In this document: positions 43,253 through 52,072 of the stretch, piece after piece
How the letters are laid out: each line of letters starts with the position of its first letter
How positions within the stretch are numbered: position 1 is the stretch's first letter
Source of the DNA: Flexivirga aerilata
GTDB lineage: Bacteria; Actinomycetota; Actinomycetes; Actinomycetales; Dermatophilaceae
DNA: 64,000 nucleotides
Assembly (NCBI RefSeq): GCF_013002715.1
Contig: NZ_JABENB010000001.1
Location: 1,488,001 to 1,552,000 of the forward strand
Direction of reading: 5' to 3'
The notes under the pieces: model-generated
What the model was told of the DNA's origin: nothing
Databases searched by the model: none
What the model saw: only the letters and a program-made list of their open reading frames with translations
Position numbers and translations under genes: made by a program

Positions 43253-44560
43253 ATGAAACGTATAAGGCCACCCCGCCGTGGCATCGCGGTGACCGCCGCG
43301 ATGGTCATGGCGGCCACCGGTCTTGCCGCGTGCGGTGGAAGCGACAGCGGCTCCGGACCGGCGAAGCTCACCTGGTACATCAACCCCGACATCGGCAACG
43401 CCGACGCCACCAAGGGCGGCCAGGCGCAACTCGCCAAGGAGTGCTCGGACGCCTCCGGCGGCAAGTATCAGATCAAGGTGCAACTGCTGCCCAACTCCGC
43501 GAGCGACCAGCGGATCCAGCTGCTGCGCCGGCTCGCCGGCGGAGACAAGACGATGGACCTGATGAGCGTCGACCCGGCGTTCGTCAGCGAGTTCGCCTCG
43601 GCCGGCTACTTCGCGCCGGTGCCGCAGAGCATGGAGGCGACCTTCAAACAGGACCGGGTGCAGTCCTCGATCGACGCCTCGACGTACGACGGCAAGCTCA
43701 TGTCGGTGCCGTTCTGGTCCAACACCCAGCTGCTCTGGTACAAGAAGTCGGTCGCGCAGAAGGCCGGTCTCGACATGAGCAAGCCGGTCTCCTGGGACCA
43801 GCTGATCGCCGGGGCGCAGAAGACCAAGATGCAGATCGGCACCCAGGCCTCGCTCTACGAGGGTTACGCGGTGTGGATCAACGCACTGGTCGCCGGCGCG
43901 GGCGGCAAGATCGTCGAGAACCCCAACGCCAGTTACGAGAACATCAAGCTCGGCCTGAACAGTCAGGCCGGCAAGGACGCCGCCGCCGTCATCCAGAAGG
44001 TCGCCTCGACCGGCGTCGGCGGCCCCGCGATGGGCAGCGCGACCGAGACCGAGTCGCTCAACCTGTTCATCAGCCCGGTGGGCGGCTTCCTGGTCAACTG
44101 GCCCTACACCTACGGCGCCTACACCGGCAAGGACAAGGCGGACGTCGCCGCGACGACCTACCCGCAGACCGTCGCCGGCAAGGAGGCACGCCCGCCGTAC
44201 GGCGGCATCCAGCTGGCGGTCGGCAAGGACAGCCGGCACCCGGACGTCGCCTACCAGGCGGCGGCCTGCATCACCGACGAGAAGCACCAGGCCGACTACA
44301 TGGCCGCGTCGGGCAACCCGGCGAGCCGGAAGGGTTCCTACGACACCGCCGAGGTGAAGAAGGCCTTCCCGAACGGCATCGCCGAGACCATCCGCAAGTC
44401 GCTGGACCAGGCCGAGGCCCGGCCGCTGACGCCGTACTGGGGTGACATCTCGACGGCCATCCAGGAGAAGTGGAGCCCGCCGAGCTCGGTCAACCAGCAG
44501 ACGCCGGCGAAGACCCAGACGTTCATCCTCGACGTGCTGAAGGGGAAGGCGCTGCTATGA
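43253..44560 (+). CDS. Sugar ABC transporter substrate-binding lipoprotein (family 1)
   Basis: 435 residues. Lipobox LAAC in [11 protein letters not shown], then a family-1 binding fold ([60 protein letters not shown]). It feeds the two permeases downstream; related proteins bind di- or oligosaccharides such as trehalose or maltose. ATG 43253 with GAAGG; an ATG five codons upstream is less likely. Its stop overlaps the start of a 14-codon coupling ORF. Confidence 0.92.
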   Translation: MKRIRPPRRGIAVTAAMVMAATGLAACGGSDSGSGPAKLTWYINPDIGNADATKGGQAQLAKECSDASGGKYQIKVQLLPNSASDQRIQLLRRLAGGDKTMDLMSVDPAFVSEFASAGYFAPVPQSMEATFKQDRVQSSIDASTYDGKLMSVPFWSNTQLLWYKKSVAQKAGLDMSKPVSWDQLIAGAQKTKMQIGTQASLYEGYAVWINALVAGAGGKIVENPNASYENIKLGLNSQAGKDAAAVIQKVASTGVGGPAMGSATETESLNLFISPVGGFLVNWPYTYGAYTGKDKADVAATTYPQTVAGKEARPPYGGIQLAVGKDSRHPDVAYQAAACITDEKHQADYMAASGNPASRKGSYDTAEVKKAFPNGIAETIRKSLDQAEARPLTPYWGDISTAIQEKWSPPSSVNQQTPAKTQTFILDVLKGKALL

Positions 44561-44601
44561 GTGACGACCGATTCGAGGACCTGAACGGAGGCCAGGCATG
44601 A
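44557..44601 (+). CDS. 14-codon coupling ORF between binding protein and permease
   Basis: Encodes [14 protein letters not shown]. Its ATG overlaps the binding-protein stop (ATGA, 44557-44560) and its TGA overlaps the permease ATG (ATGA, 44598-44601). It contains CGGAGG, the ribosome site of the permease, near its end. The double overlap suggests that it passes ribosomes from one gene to the next rather than making a functional peptide. Confidence 0.55.
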   Translation: MSDDRFEDLNGGQA

Positions 44602-45548
44602 CGACCGTTGACACCAAACCCGAGGTCACCTCGGCGGAAGCAGCGCACCTGTCCGACCGGGCCAAGGCCGAGCGCAACCTCGGCTGGAAGCTGGCCGGCC
44701 CGGCCTTCGTGATCATGCTGCTGGTCACGCTCTACCCGATCTGCTACGCGGTCTACCTGTCGCTGTTCAACTACCGGCTGACCGACCCGTCGGCCCGCAA
44801 GCTGGTGTGGTTGCAGAACTACATCACCGCGCTCTCCGACCCGCTCTTCTGGCAGGCGTTCGGCACCACCTTTGCGATCGTGGTGATCACCCTGATCGTC
44901 GAGCTGGTGCTCGGTATGGCGATCGCCATGGTGATGAACAAGGTGGTCTGGCCGCGGCGCACGCTGCGCACGATCGTGCTCATTCCCTACGCGATCGTCA
45001 CGGTCGTGTCGGCGTTCTCCTGGAAGTACGCCGCACAGATCGACACCGGCTTCTTCAACCACTGGCTGCACACCCTGACCTTCGGGGCGTGGGACGAGCA
45101 GTTCAACTGGTTCGGCGGCTGGTTCTCCTCGATCGTGATCATCTGCCTGTCGGAGATCTGGAAGACCACGCCCTTCATGTCGCTGCTGCTGCTCGCGGGT
45201 CTGGCGCAGGTCGACTCGGCGCAGGAGGAGGCGGCGAAGGTCGACGGTGCCACCTGGTGGCAGCGCTTCACCAAGGTGATCCTGCCGAACATGAAGGCCG
45301 CGCTGATGGTCGCGCTGCTCTTCCGCACCCTCGACGCGGTGCGCATCTACGACAACCCCTACGTGATGACCGGCGGCGCCAACAAGACCACGACACTGTC
45401 GATGCTGGTCGGCACCGAGACGGTGAGCCGCGTCGAGATCGGGATGGGTTCGGCGCTCGCCGTGCTGCTCTTCGTGATCGTGCTGATCATCGCGTTCATC
45501 TTCGTCAAACTCTTCAAGGTCGACCTCACGACGAGCGGGAGGAGCTGA
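44598..45548 (+). CDS. Sugar ABC transporter permease (MalF-like)
   Basis: 316 residues with six membrane helices. The cytoplasmic EAA loop is QEEAAKVDGATWWQRFTKVI followed by LPNMKAALMVALLFR, the contact site for the ATPase. Starts ATGA-coupled to the 14-codon ORF and ends six bases before the second permease. Confidence 0.94.
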   Translation: MTTVDTKPEVTSAEAAHLSDRAKAERNLGWKLAGPAFVIMLLVTLYPICYAVYLSLFNYRLTDPSARKLVWLQNYITALSDPLFWQAFGTTFAIVVITLIVELVLGMAIAMVMNKVVWPRRTLRTIVLIPYAIVTVVSAFSWKYAAQIDTGFFNHWLHTLTFGAWDEQFNWFGGWFSSIVIICLSEIWKTTPFMSLLLLAGLAQVDSAQEEAAKVDGATWWQRFTKVILPNMKAALMVALLFRTLDAVRIYDNPYVMTGGANKTTTLSMLVGTETVSRVEIGMGSALAVLLFVIVLIIAFIFVKLFKVDLTTSGRS

Positions 45549-45554
45549 TCCGCA

Positions 45555-46415
45555 ATGGACACCACCATGAGCAACAAGACCAAGAACGGTCTCGGCATCG
45601 TCTCGATCGTGATCATGATCTGGACGATCATCCCGCTGCTGTGGATCGTCGCGACATCGCTGAAATCCGATGCGGCGCTTGCCGATCCGAAGCAGAACGT
45701 GCTCGGCAACTTCTGGCCGAAGGACATCAGCTGGGACAACTACAAGCTGATCTTCTCCGGCGGCGCGTCTGACCTGTTCGTGCCGGCGCTGTGGCACTCG
45801 ATCATCGTCTGTGTGGTCGCGACCGTCATCAGCGTCGCGCTCGCGACGTTCTGTGCCTACGCGATCTCGCGGCTGGACTTCCCGGGCAAGAAGCTGATCC
45901 TCACCACCTCGCTCGCGGTGTCGTTCTTCCCGGTCATCGCGATGGTGACGCCGCTGTTCAACCTGTGGCGGCAGGTCGGGTTGTTCGACACGCTCCCCGG
46001 CCTGATCATCCCCTATCTGGCGCTGACCCTGCCGCTGTCGATCTGGACGCTGTCGGCCTTCTTCCAGCAGATCCCGTGGGAGATGGAGCAGGCGGCGCAG
46101 GTCGACGGAGCGACCAGTTGGCAGGCCTTCGTGAAGGTGGTGGCGCCGCTCGCGGCACCGGGCGTCTTCACCACGGCGATCATCGCCTTCTTCACCGCCT
46201 GGAACGACTTCGTCTTCTCCTCCAACCTGACCGCCCAGAACGCGCAGACGGTGCCGGCGGCGTTGAACTTCTTCACCGGTGCCAGCCAGTTCGTGCAGCC
46301 GACCGGAGCCATCTGCGCGGCAGCGGTCGTCGTCACCATTCCCGTCGTGATCCTGGTGCTGGTGTTCCAGCGGCGGATCGTCACCGGCCTCACCTCAGGT
46401 GCGGTGAAGGGCTGA
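45555..46415 (+). CDS. Sugar ABC transporter permease (MalG-like)
   Basis: 286 residues, six membrane helices, EAA loop EMEQAAQVDGATSWQAFVKV. Partner of the MalF-like permease. ATG 45555 or the in-frame ATG 45567 may be used. Ends 43 bases before the ATPase gene, with a CGCCATACG word in the gap. Confidence 0.94.
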   Translation: MDTTMSNKTKNGLGIVSIVIMIWTIIPLLWIVATSLKSDAALADPKQNVLGNFWPKDISWDNYKLIFSGGASDLFVPALWHSIIVCVVATVISVALATFCAYAISRLDFPGKKLILTTSLAVSFFPVIAMVTPLFNLWRQVGLFDTLPGLIIPYLALTLPLSIWTLSAFFQQIPWEMEQAAQVDGATSWQAFVKVVAPLAAPGVFTTAIIAFFTAWNDFVFSSNLTAQNAQTVPAALNFFTGASQFVQPTGAICAAAVVVTIPVVILVLVFQRRIVTGLTSGAVKG

Positions 46416-46458
46416 GGCCCTCCCGCCATACGCACTCCAGGACAAGGAGATTCGCAAC

Positions 46459-47721
46459 ATGACAACGATCAACCTCGAACACATCGTCAAGAAGTACGGC
46501 GACGGATTCCCGGCCATCAACGACGTCAGCCTGGACATCAAGGACGGCGAATTCGTCATCCTGGTCGGGCCGTCCGGCTCGGGCAAGTCGACCCTGCTGC
46601 GCATGATCGTCGGGCTGGAGGACATCACCTCCGGCGACCTGATGATCAACGACAAGCGGGTCAACGACCTCGCGCCACGGGACCGCAACCTGGCGATGGT
46701 CTTCCAGAACTACGCGCTCTACCCGCACCTGTCGGTCTTCGAGAACATCGCGTTCCCGCTGCGGCTGCAGAAGGGCAAGCACAGCGAGGCCGAGATCAAG
46801 TCGAAGGTCGAGGACGCCGCCGGCATGCTGGAGCTGACCGAGCATCTGGACCGCAAGCCGGGCAACCTGTCCGGCGGTCAGCGGCAGCGGGTGGCGATGG
46901 GCCGGGCGATCGTGCGCGACGCCGACGCGTTCCTCTTCGACGAGCCGCTGTCCAACCTGGACGCCAAGCTGCGCGGGCAGATGCGCACCGAGATCGCCCG
47001 CATGCAGCGCCGACTCGGCATCACCACCGTCTACGTCACCCACGACCAGACCGAGGCGATGACCCTCGGCGACAAGGTCGCGGTGCTGAAACGCGGTGTG
47101 CTGCAACAGATCGCGTCGCCGCGCGAGCTCTACGAACAGCCGGTCAACCTCTTCGTCGCCGGCTTCATCGGCTCGCCGCCGATGAACTTCCTGCCGGCCC
47201 GGGTGGACGGCAACACCCTGAAGCTGCCGTTCGTCGACGTGCCGATCGGCGGGGATCTCGCGGCCAAGGTGCAGGGCAAGGACGTGGTGATCGTCGGTCT
47301 GCGTCCCGAGCACTTGAAGGACGCGACCGTCGAGACCGCACCGCAGCACTCGGTGCACTTCAACGCGGTCGTCGACCAGACCGAGTGGCTGGGCAACGAG
47401 CAGTACGCCTACATCCCGTATGACGCGGACCCGTCCGTGCAGCAGCAGCTGGACGAGCTCGACCGCGACCTCGACGGTGAGGGCATGCGCACCCAGCTGG
47501 TGGTCAACCTCGACGCCCGGTCGCGGGTGCTCGAGGGTGACGAGGCGGAGCTCGCATTCGACCCGGCGGTGATGCAGGTCTTCGACCCCGAGACGGGTGA
47601 CAGCCTGACCCGCGACGAGGCCAAAGCCGCTGAGATCGCTGCGGATTCGGAGAAGATGCGCAAGGCCGCCCTGGAGCGGGCCAAGGCGCGCGAGGCGTCG
47701 CAGGCCGAGAGATCGGCCTGA
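46459..47721 (+). CDS. Sugar ABC transporter ATP-binding protein (MsmK/UgpC-like)
   Basis: 420 residues. Walker A GPSGSGKST, Q-loop MVFQNYALYPH, signature LSGGQRQRVAMGRAI, Walker B FLFDEPLSNLDAKLRGQ, then a C-terminal OB/TOBE domain. The last 50 residues (AAEIAADSEKMRKAALERAK and beyond) form a charged helix that exceeds the usual family length of about 370. It completes a full importer (binding protein, two permeases, ATPase). Confidence 0.94.
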   Translation: MTTINLEHIVKKYGDGFPAINDVSLDIKDGEFVILVGPSGSGKSTLLRMIVGLEDITSGDLMINDKRVNDLAPRDRNLAMVFQNYALYPHLSVFENIAFPLRLQKGKHSEAEIKSKVEDAAGMLELTEHLDRKPGNLSGGQRQRVAMGRAIVRDADAFLFDEPLSNLDAKLRGQMRTEIARMQRRLGITTVYVTHDQTEAMTLGDKVAVLKRGVLQQIASPRELYEQPVNLFVAGFIGSPPMNFLPARVDGNTLKLPFVDVPIGGDLAAKVQGKDVVIVGLRPEHLKDATVETAPQHSVHFNAVVDQTEWLGNEQYAYIPYDADPSVQQQLDELDRDLDGEGMRTQLVVNLDARSRVLEGDEAELAFDPAVMQVFDPETGDSLTRDEAKAAEIAADSEKMRKAALERAKAREASQAERSA

Positions 47722-47751
47722 TCGGTCGCCCCATCTCTCGGGGTTCTGACC

Positions 47752-47809
47752 GTGGGGCGGGAGGTTCGTCATACGTTTGACGTATGACGAATCCCCGCCC
47801 CACAGTTTT
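47752..47809 (+). terminator. Long hairpin with inverted GTATGACG pair that contains the SDR start codon
   Basis: Arms 47752-47775 and 47781-47803 pair almost fully (GTGGGGCGGG, then TTCGTCATACG against CGTATGACGAA) around a TTTGA loop, and AGTTTTG follows. As DNA it reads as an intrinsic terminator for the sugar importer, yet the SDR ATG (47784) lies in the right arm. Either it is a terminator with a separate promoter effect on the SDR gene, or it hides the SDR start. Confidence 0.7.
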
Positions 47810-48503
47810 GATCACCGGCGGCACGCGCGGCATCGGCCGTGCCGTCGCCCACGCGCTGGCCCCGGACCACGATCTGCTGATCGGCGGCCGGTCGGCCGAC
47901 GAGGTCGCCGCGGTGTGTGAGCAGCTGCCGTCCGCCCGGCCGTTCGTCGCCGACATCGCCGACGAGGCGTCGACCAACGCGGCGGTCGAGGCGCTCGGCC
48001 TGACCCGCCTCGACGGCCTCGTGCACTCCGCGGGCGTCGCGGTCGGCGTGTCCACGCCCGAGTCGACCCGCGACCTCTGGCGGAAAGTGCTGGAAGTCAA
48101 CGTGATCGCCGTGTCCGACCTGACCCGGCTGCTGCTCGACGCGCTGGTCGCGGCGCAGGGCACGATCGTGATGGTCAACTCCGGCTCGGGTCTGCGCGCG
48201 AACGGCGAGGGCGGCCACTACCCGGCGTCGAAGTTTGCGCTCACCGCACTGACCGACGTGCTGCGCGAGGAGTTGCGGCCGAGCGGTGTGCGGGTCTGCT
48301 CGGTGCATCCGGGCCGGGTCGACACCGACATGCAGCGCGAACTCGTGGCGGCGGAGGGCCGCGACTACAACGCCGCGGAGTTCCTGCGGCCGGAGTCGGT
48401 CGCCGTCGCGGTGCGCACCGCGATCACCGCGTCGCCGGACGCCACCTACGAGACGATCTCGATCCGGCCCGCGCCGGCGGCGACCAACCAGCGGAAGGAC
48501 TGA
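47784..48503 (+). CDS. Short-chain dehydrogenase/reductase
   Basis: 239 residues. Cofactor motif TGGTRGIGRAVAH (NADP-type), active-site Ser in VMVNSGSGLRANG and Tyr/Lys in HYPASKFALTALTD; RPSGVRVCSVHPGRVDTDM follows as in classical SDRs. Substrate unknown. No ribosome site precedes the ATG, which is inside the hairpin at 47752-47803. It ends four bases before a YbaK gene, so they form a pair. Confidence 0.92.
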   Translation: MTNPRPTVLITGGTRGIGRAVAHALAPDHDLLIGGRSADEVAAVCEQLPSARPFVADIADEASTNAAVEALGLTRLDGLVHSAGVAVGVSTPESTRDLWRKVLEVNVIAVSDLTRLLLDALVAAQGTIVMVNSGSGLRANGEGGHYPASKFALTALTDVLREELRPSGVRVCSVHPGRVDTDMQRELVAAEGRDYNAAEFLRPESVAVAVRTAITASPDATYETISIRPAPAATNQRKD

Positions 48504-48507
48504 CGCG

Positions 48508-48975
48508 GTGACCGACGGCGAGCAGCGGGTGCAACAGGCCCTCGAAGCGTCCGGCATCGCGCACACGATCACCCGCCACGGGCCGGTGAAGTCGCTTGCG
48601 GAGGCGGCTGCAGCCCGCGGCGTCGAGCCCGCGCAGATCGTCAAGACGATGGTCGTGCGCCGCGGCGACGACGACTACCTCTTCGTGCTGGTGCCGGGGG
48701 ACCGGCAGATCGCCTGGCCGAAACTGCGCGACCTGCTCGGGGTCTCCCGGCTCTCGATGCCCGATGCCGCGACGGCCCGTGACGTGACCGGTTACGAGCG
48801 CGGCACGATCACGCCCTTCGGGTCGCTGCGTGCCTGGCCGGTGGTCGCCGACGAGCGGGTGCGCGGCACGGTGTCGATCGGCGGTGGCGGTCACGGCGTC
48901 GCGGCAACCGTCGACGCGGCCGACGTGGTGCGGGTGCTCGACGCGACCGTCGCGGACGTGACCGAGGCCGGCTGA
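48508..48975 (+). CDS. YbaK/EbsC-type aminoacyl-tRNA deacylase
   Basis: 155 residues. The YbaK fold is supported by VEPAQIVKTMVVRRGDDDYL (conserved Lys) and YERGTITPFGSLRAWPVVAD. Members hydrolyse mischarged Cys-tRNA(Pro) or Ala-tRNA(Pro). GTG start with GGAAGGA, four bases after the SDR stop. Confidence 0.92.
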   Translation: MTDGEQRVQQALEASGIAHTITRHGPVKSLAEAAAARGVEPAQIVKTMVVRRGDDDYLFVLVPGDRQIAWPKLRDLLGVSRLSMPDAATARDVTGYERGTITPFGSLRAWPVVADERVRGTVSIGGGGHGVAATVDAADVVRVLDATVADVTEAG

Positions 48976-49031
48976 GCGCGGCCGGTCTGCGTTGGCGGTG
49001 GCCTTCGTTGTCGGTCAGCCTGCGCCGTCGG

Positions 49032-49961
49032 TCAGGACAGCTCCGCGCGGGTCGGGGGATTGGCGCCCGCTCGCGAGACGGTGATCGCCGACGCCTGGAT
49101 CGCGCGCTGCACCGCGGGCAACAGGTCCGGCAGGGTCGCGGCGCGCAATCGGGCACGGGCGTCGGTGCCGCCGAGCAGTCCGGCGTCCAGCAGCCCGGAG
49201 AGCAGCCCCGACTCGAAGGAGTCGCCGGCGCCGACCGTGTCGACCACCGAAACCTTCTCTCCGGCAACGGTTTCGGTCTCCCCGGTGGCGGTGACGTGCA
49301 CGAGCGCACCGTCGCCGCCGCGGGTGGCCAGCACCATCGAGGGGCCGAGCTGCCCCCACAACGCGAGCACCTGGCGCAGGTCCGCGTCATCGCCATACAG
49401 CCAGTGGATGTCCTCGTCGCTGGCCTTGACCACGTCGGAGTAGCCGACGAGCTGCTCCAGCTGCGCGCGGACCTCGTGCGCGGCGCCGATGAGGGTGGGC
49501 CGCGGGTTGGGGTCGAACGAGACCGTCGCGTGCTCCCGGGACGCGAGCATCGCCTCGGCGACCACGGACGCACCCGGCTGCAGCGCGGCCGCGATCGAGC
49601 CGGAGTGGAAGTGACTGGTGTCGGTCGGCAACTCGTAGGGCAGGTCCCACGTCAGGTCGAATTCGTAGGTGGCAGCGCCGGTTTCGTCGAGGGTCGCCTT
49701 GGCGGACGGGGTGTGCGACGCGCTGAGACTGCCGGGCACGAGGTCGACGTCGGCGTCCGCGAGCTGCTGCTGGATGAGCTCGCCGTAGCGGTCGTCCGCG
49801 AGGTATGCCGCGAGACGCACGGGGTGGCCGAGCCGGGCGAGGCCGATGGCGACGTTGAGCGGGCTGCCGCCGACGTGCTCCTCGACCGCGCCCGCCGGGT
49901 GGTGGACGACGTCGATGAGTGCCTCGCCGACGACGAGCGTGCGGGCGGGGGAGTCGCTCAT
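49032..49961 (-). CDS. PfkB-family carbohydrate kinase (fructokinase-like)
   Basis: 309 residues. VVGEALIDVV and GGSPLNVAIGLARLG at the N-terminus and the anion-hole/catalytic signature VVDTVGAGDSFESGLLSGLL near residue 250. Probably phosphorylates a sugar such as fructose. Its ATG shares one base with the glpX stop (TGATG). Pairing with fructose bisphosphatase suggests fructose/hexose phosphate metabolism. Confidence 0.92.
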   Translation of the reverse strand: MSDSPARTLVVGEALIDVVHHPAGAVEEHVGGSPLNVAIGLARLGHPVRLAAYLADDRYGELIQQQLADADVDLVPGSLSASHTPSAKATLDETGAATYEFDLTWDLPYELPTDTSHFHSGSIAAALQPGASVVAEAMLASREHATVSFDPNPRPTLIGAAHEVRAQLEQLVGYSDVVKASDEDIHWLYGDDADLRQVLALWGQLGPSMVLATRGGDGALVHVTATGETETVAGEKVSVVDTVGAGDSFESGLLSGLLDAGLLGGTDARARLRAATLPDLLPAVQRAIQASAITVSRAGANPPTRAELS

Positions 49962-50965
49962 CAGCTGAACTGCGAGCCGGCGTAGCGCTGCAGCTTGGAC
50001 AGCTGGTGGTGCGCCTCGATGGATCGGATCGTGCCGCTCTTGGAGCGCATCACCAGCGAGTGGGTGGTCGCTCCGCCGGCGCGGTAGCGCACGCCGCGCA
50101 GGAGCTCGCCGTCGGTGATGCCGGTCGCCACGAAGAAGCAGTTGTCGCTGCGCACCAGGTCGTCGGTCGACAGCACGGCGTCGAGGTCGAGCCCGGCGTC
50201 GATGGCCTTCTGGCGTTCCTCGTCGTCCTTGGGCCACAGGCGCCCCTGCAGCGTGCCGCCGAGGCACTTCATCGCGCAGGCGCTGATGATGCCCTCGGGA
50301 GTGCCGCCGATGCCGAGCAGCAGGTCGATGCCGGTGTCCGGCCGGGCGGCCATGATCGACCCGGCGACGTCGCCGTCGGAGATGTAGCGGATGCGCGCGC
50401 CGGCGTCGCGGATCTCCTGCGCGAGCTGCTCGTGCCGCGGTCGGTCCAGCAGCACGACGGTGACGTCGGAGACGCTGCCGTTCTTGGCCTTGGCGACCCG
50501 CTTGATGTTCTCGGCGACCGGCAGCCGGATGTCGACGACGTCGGCGGCCTCCGGGCCGACGGCGAGCTTGTCCATGTAGAAGACCGCGCTCGGGTCGTAC
50601 ATCGAGCCGCGCTCGCTGACGGCCATGACCGAGACGGCGTTCGTCATGCCCTTCGCGGTGAGCGTGGTGCCGTCGATCGGGTCGACCGCGACGTCGACGT
50701 TGGGGCCCGTGCCGTCGCCGACCCGCTCGCCGTTGAAGAGCATCGGCGCGTCGTCCTTCTCGCCCTCGCCGATGACGACGACGCCGTCCATCGAGACCGA
50801 GGAGATCAGGTGCCGCATCGCGGCGACCGCGGCCCCGTCGGCGCCGTTCTTGTCGCCGCGGCCCACCCAGCGGCCACCGGCCATCGCCGCCGCCTCGGTG
50901 ACCCGGACGAGCTCGAGGGCCAGGTTGCGGTCGGGGGCCTCGGGACTGATGGCGTCGTCGGACAT
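49961..50965 (-). CDS. glpX: Class II fructose-1,6-bisphosphatase
   Basis: 334 residues, the gluconeogenic phosphatase of actinobacteria. Lithium-sensitive phosphatase metal motifs [15 protein letters not shown] and [16 protein letters not shown], plus [23 protein letters not shown] 50965. Located beside DUF4245 and xseB/xseA, a conserved actinobacterial neighbourhood. Confidence 0.97.
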   Translation of the reverse strand: MSDDAISPEAPDRNLALELVRVTEAAAMAGGRWVGRGDKNGADGAAVAAMRHLISSVSMDGVVVIGEGEKDDAPMLFNGERVGDGTGPNVDVAVDPIDGTTLTAKGMTNAVSVMAVSERGSMYDPSAVFYMDKLAVGPEAADVVDIRLPVAENIKRVAKAKNGSVSDVTVVLLDRPRHEQLAQEIRDAGARIRYISDGDVAGSIMAARPDTGIDLLLGIGGTPEGIISACAMKCLGGTLQGRLWPKDDEERQKAIDAGLDLDAVLSTDDLVRSDNCFFVATGITDGELLRGVRYRAGGATTHSLVMRSKSGTIRSIEAHHQLSKLQRYAGSQFS

Positions 50966-51109
50966 GAGTCCTCCTGGGTAGAGCCGCTTGAGGCCGGTGG
51001 GGCCGCTGGGCGCCGATGATGGGTTCTCCGCGACTCTATCGGGGACTCCGGCCGGCGGCCGGACGGCCCGAGCGCGCCGCGGGCGGCAACGGTTTGCGAC
51101 GATGGACAG

Positions 51110-51793
51110 GTGACCACCCCGAGCACGCCTGCCGACCCGTCGAACCCCGACCCCGCCGCGCCCACCGGGGAACCGGCGACGCCGCCGCAGCCGCAGCGTC
51201 GGGGGATGGGGTCGGCCAAGAACATGGTCATCTCGGCCGTCGTCGTCGCGCTCGCCTGCCTCGCGTGGTGGGCGTTCGTGCCGCGGCAGGAGAAGGTGAC
51301 CCGCCCCGTCGCGGACGTCGGCGGGATCGCGCGCGAGATCGGCATACAGCAGCACTGGGACCCGGCCGTGGCCGACGGCCTGCCGGCGGGATGGTCGCCG
51401 GTCAATGTGCGACTGCGCACGCAGAGCGGTGTGCCGCCGACCTGGCAGGCCGGGTATGACGCGCCGGGCGACGGTTACGCCGCGGTGTTGCAGACCAAGG
51501 ATGGCAACGCCGGCTGGGTGAAGGCGCAGACCGGGTCGGGCGCGGACAAGGGGACCGTCGCGATCGCCGGCGGGCAGTGGACGAAGATCGAGCGCTCGGA
51601 CGGCGAGCAGCGCAGCCTGGTGCGCGCCGCCCCGCTCGGTGGCCTGACCACCGTGGTGACCGGCACCGGCGACTGGACGCAGCTGCAGGGGTTTGCGGCG
51701 ACCGTCAAACCGTTCAGTGCGAGCGCGCTCGCCACGCCCCGGTCGTCGGCGTCATCGGGGTCGTCGGCGTCCGCACCGGCGTCGGCCGGCTGA
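51110..51793 (+). CDS. DUF4245 domain membrane-anchored protein
   Basis: 227 residues. A proline-rich cytoplasmic start (about 1-30), one membrane helix ([20 protein letters not shown]) and an outer domain matching DUF4245 ([40 protein letters not shown]), ending in a Ser/Ala tail. Function unknown; in actinobacteria it is found next to glpX and xseB. GTG start. Ends three bases from the convergent xseB. Confidence 0.9.
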   Translation: MTTPSTPADPSNPDPAAPTGEPATPPQPQRRGMGSAKNMVISAVVVALACLAWWAFVPRQEKVTRPVADVGGIAREIGIQQHWDPAVADGLPAGWSPVNVRLRTQSGVPPTWQAGYDAPGDGYAAVLQTKDGNAGWVKAQTGSGADKGTVAIAGGQWTKIERSDGEQRSLVRAAPLGGLTTVVTGTGDWTQLQGFAATVKPFSASALATPRSSASSGSSASAPASAG

Positions 51794-51796
51794 GCC

Positions 51797-52063
51797 TCAG
51801 GCGTCGTCCGGCTCCTGCGTCATCGCGTCGATCTTCTGCTGGGCGCCGTCCAGCCACTGCTGACAGTGCGCGGCGAGCGCCTCGCCGCGCTCCCAGAGCC
51901 GCATCGACTCCTCCAGGGTCGCGGCGCCGGTCTCGAGCTGCGCGACGATCGAGGCCAGCTCGTCGCGGGCTTGCTCGTAGCCGAGCTCGGCGATGTCGGC
52001 GAACTCGTCGGCGGAGTCGGCCGGCTCGTCGTCGGGCCCGGTGGCTGCGGGGTCGCTCGTCAT
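51797..52063 (-). CDS. xseB: Exonuclease VII small subunit
   Basis: 88 residues. An acidic N-terminus, then the coiled XseB helix pair ELGYEQARDELASIVAQLET and LEESMRLWERGEALAAHCQQ. Forms the stalk of exonuclease VII with XseA. Its start is nine bases after the xseA stop. Confidence 0.95.
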   Translation of the reverse strand: MTSDPAATGPDDEPADSADEFADIAELGYEQARDELASIVAQLETGAATLEESMRLWERGEALAAHCQQWLDGAQQKIDAMTQEPDDA

Positions 52064-52072
52064 ACGGTCAAC

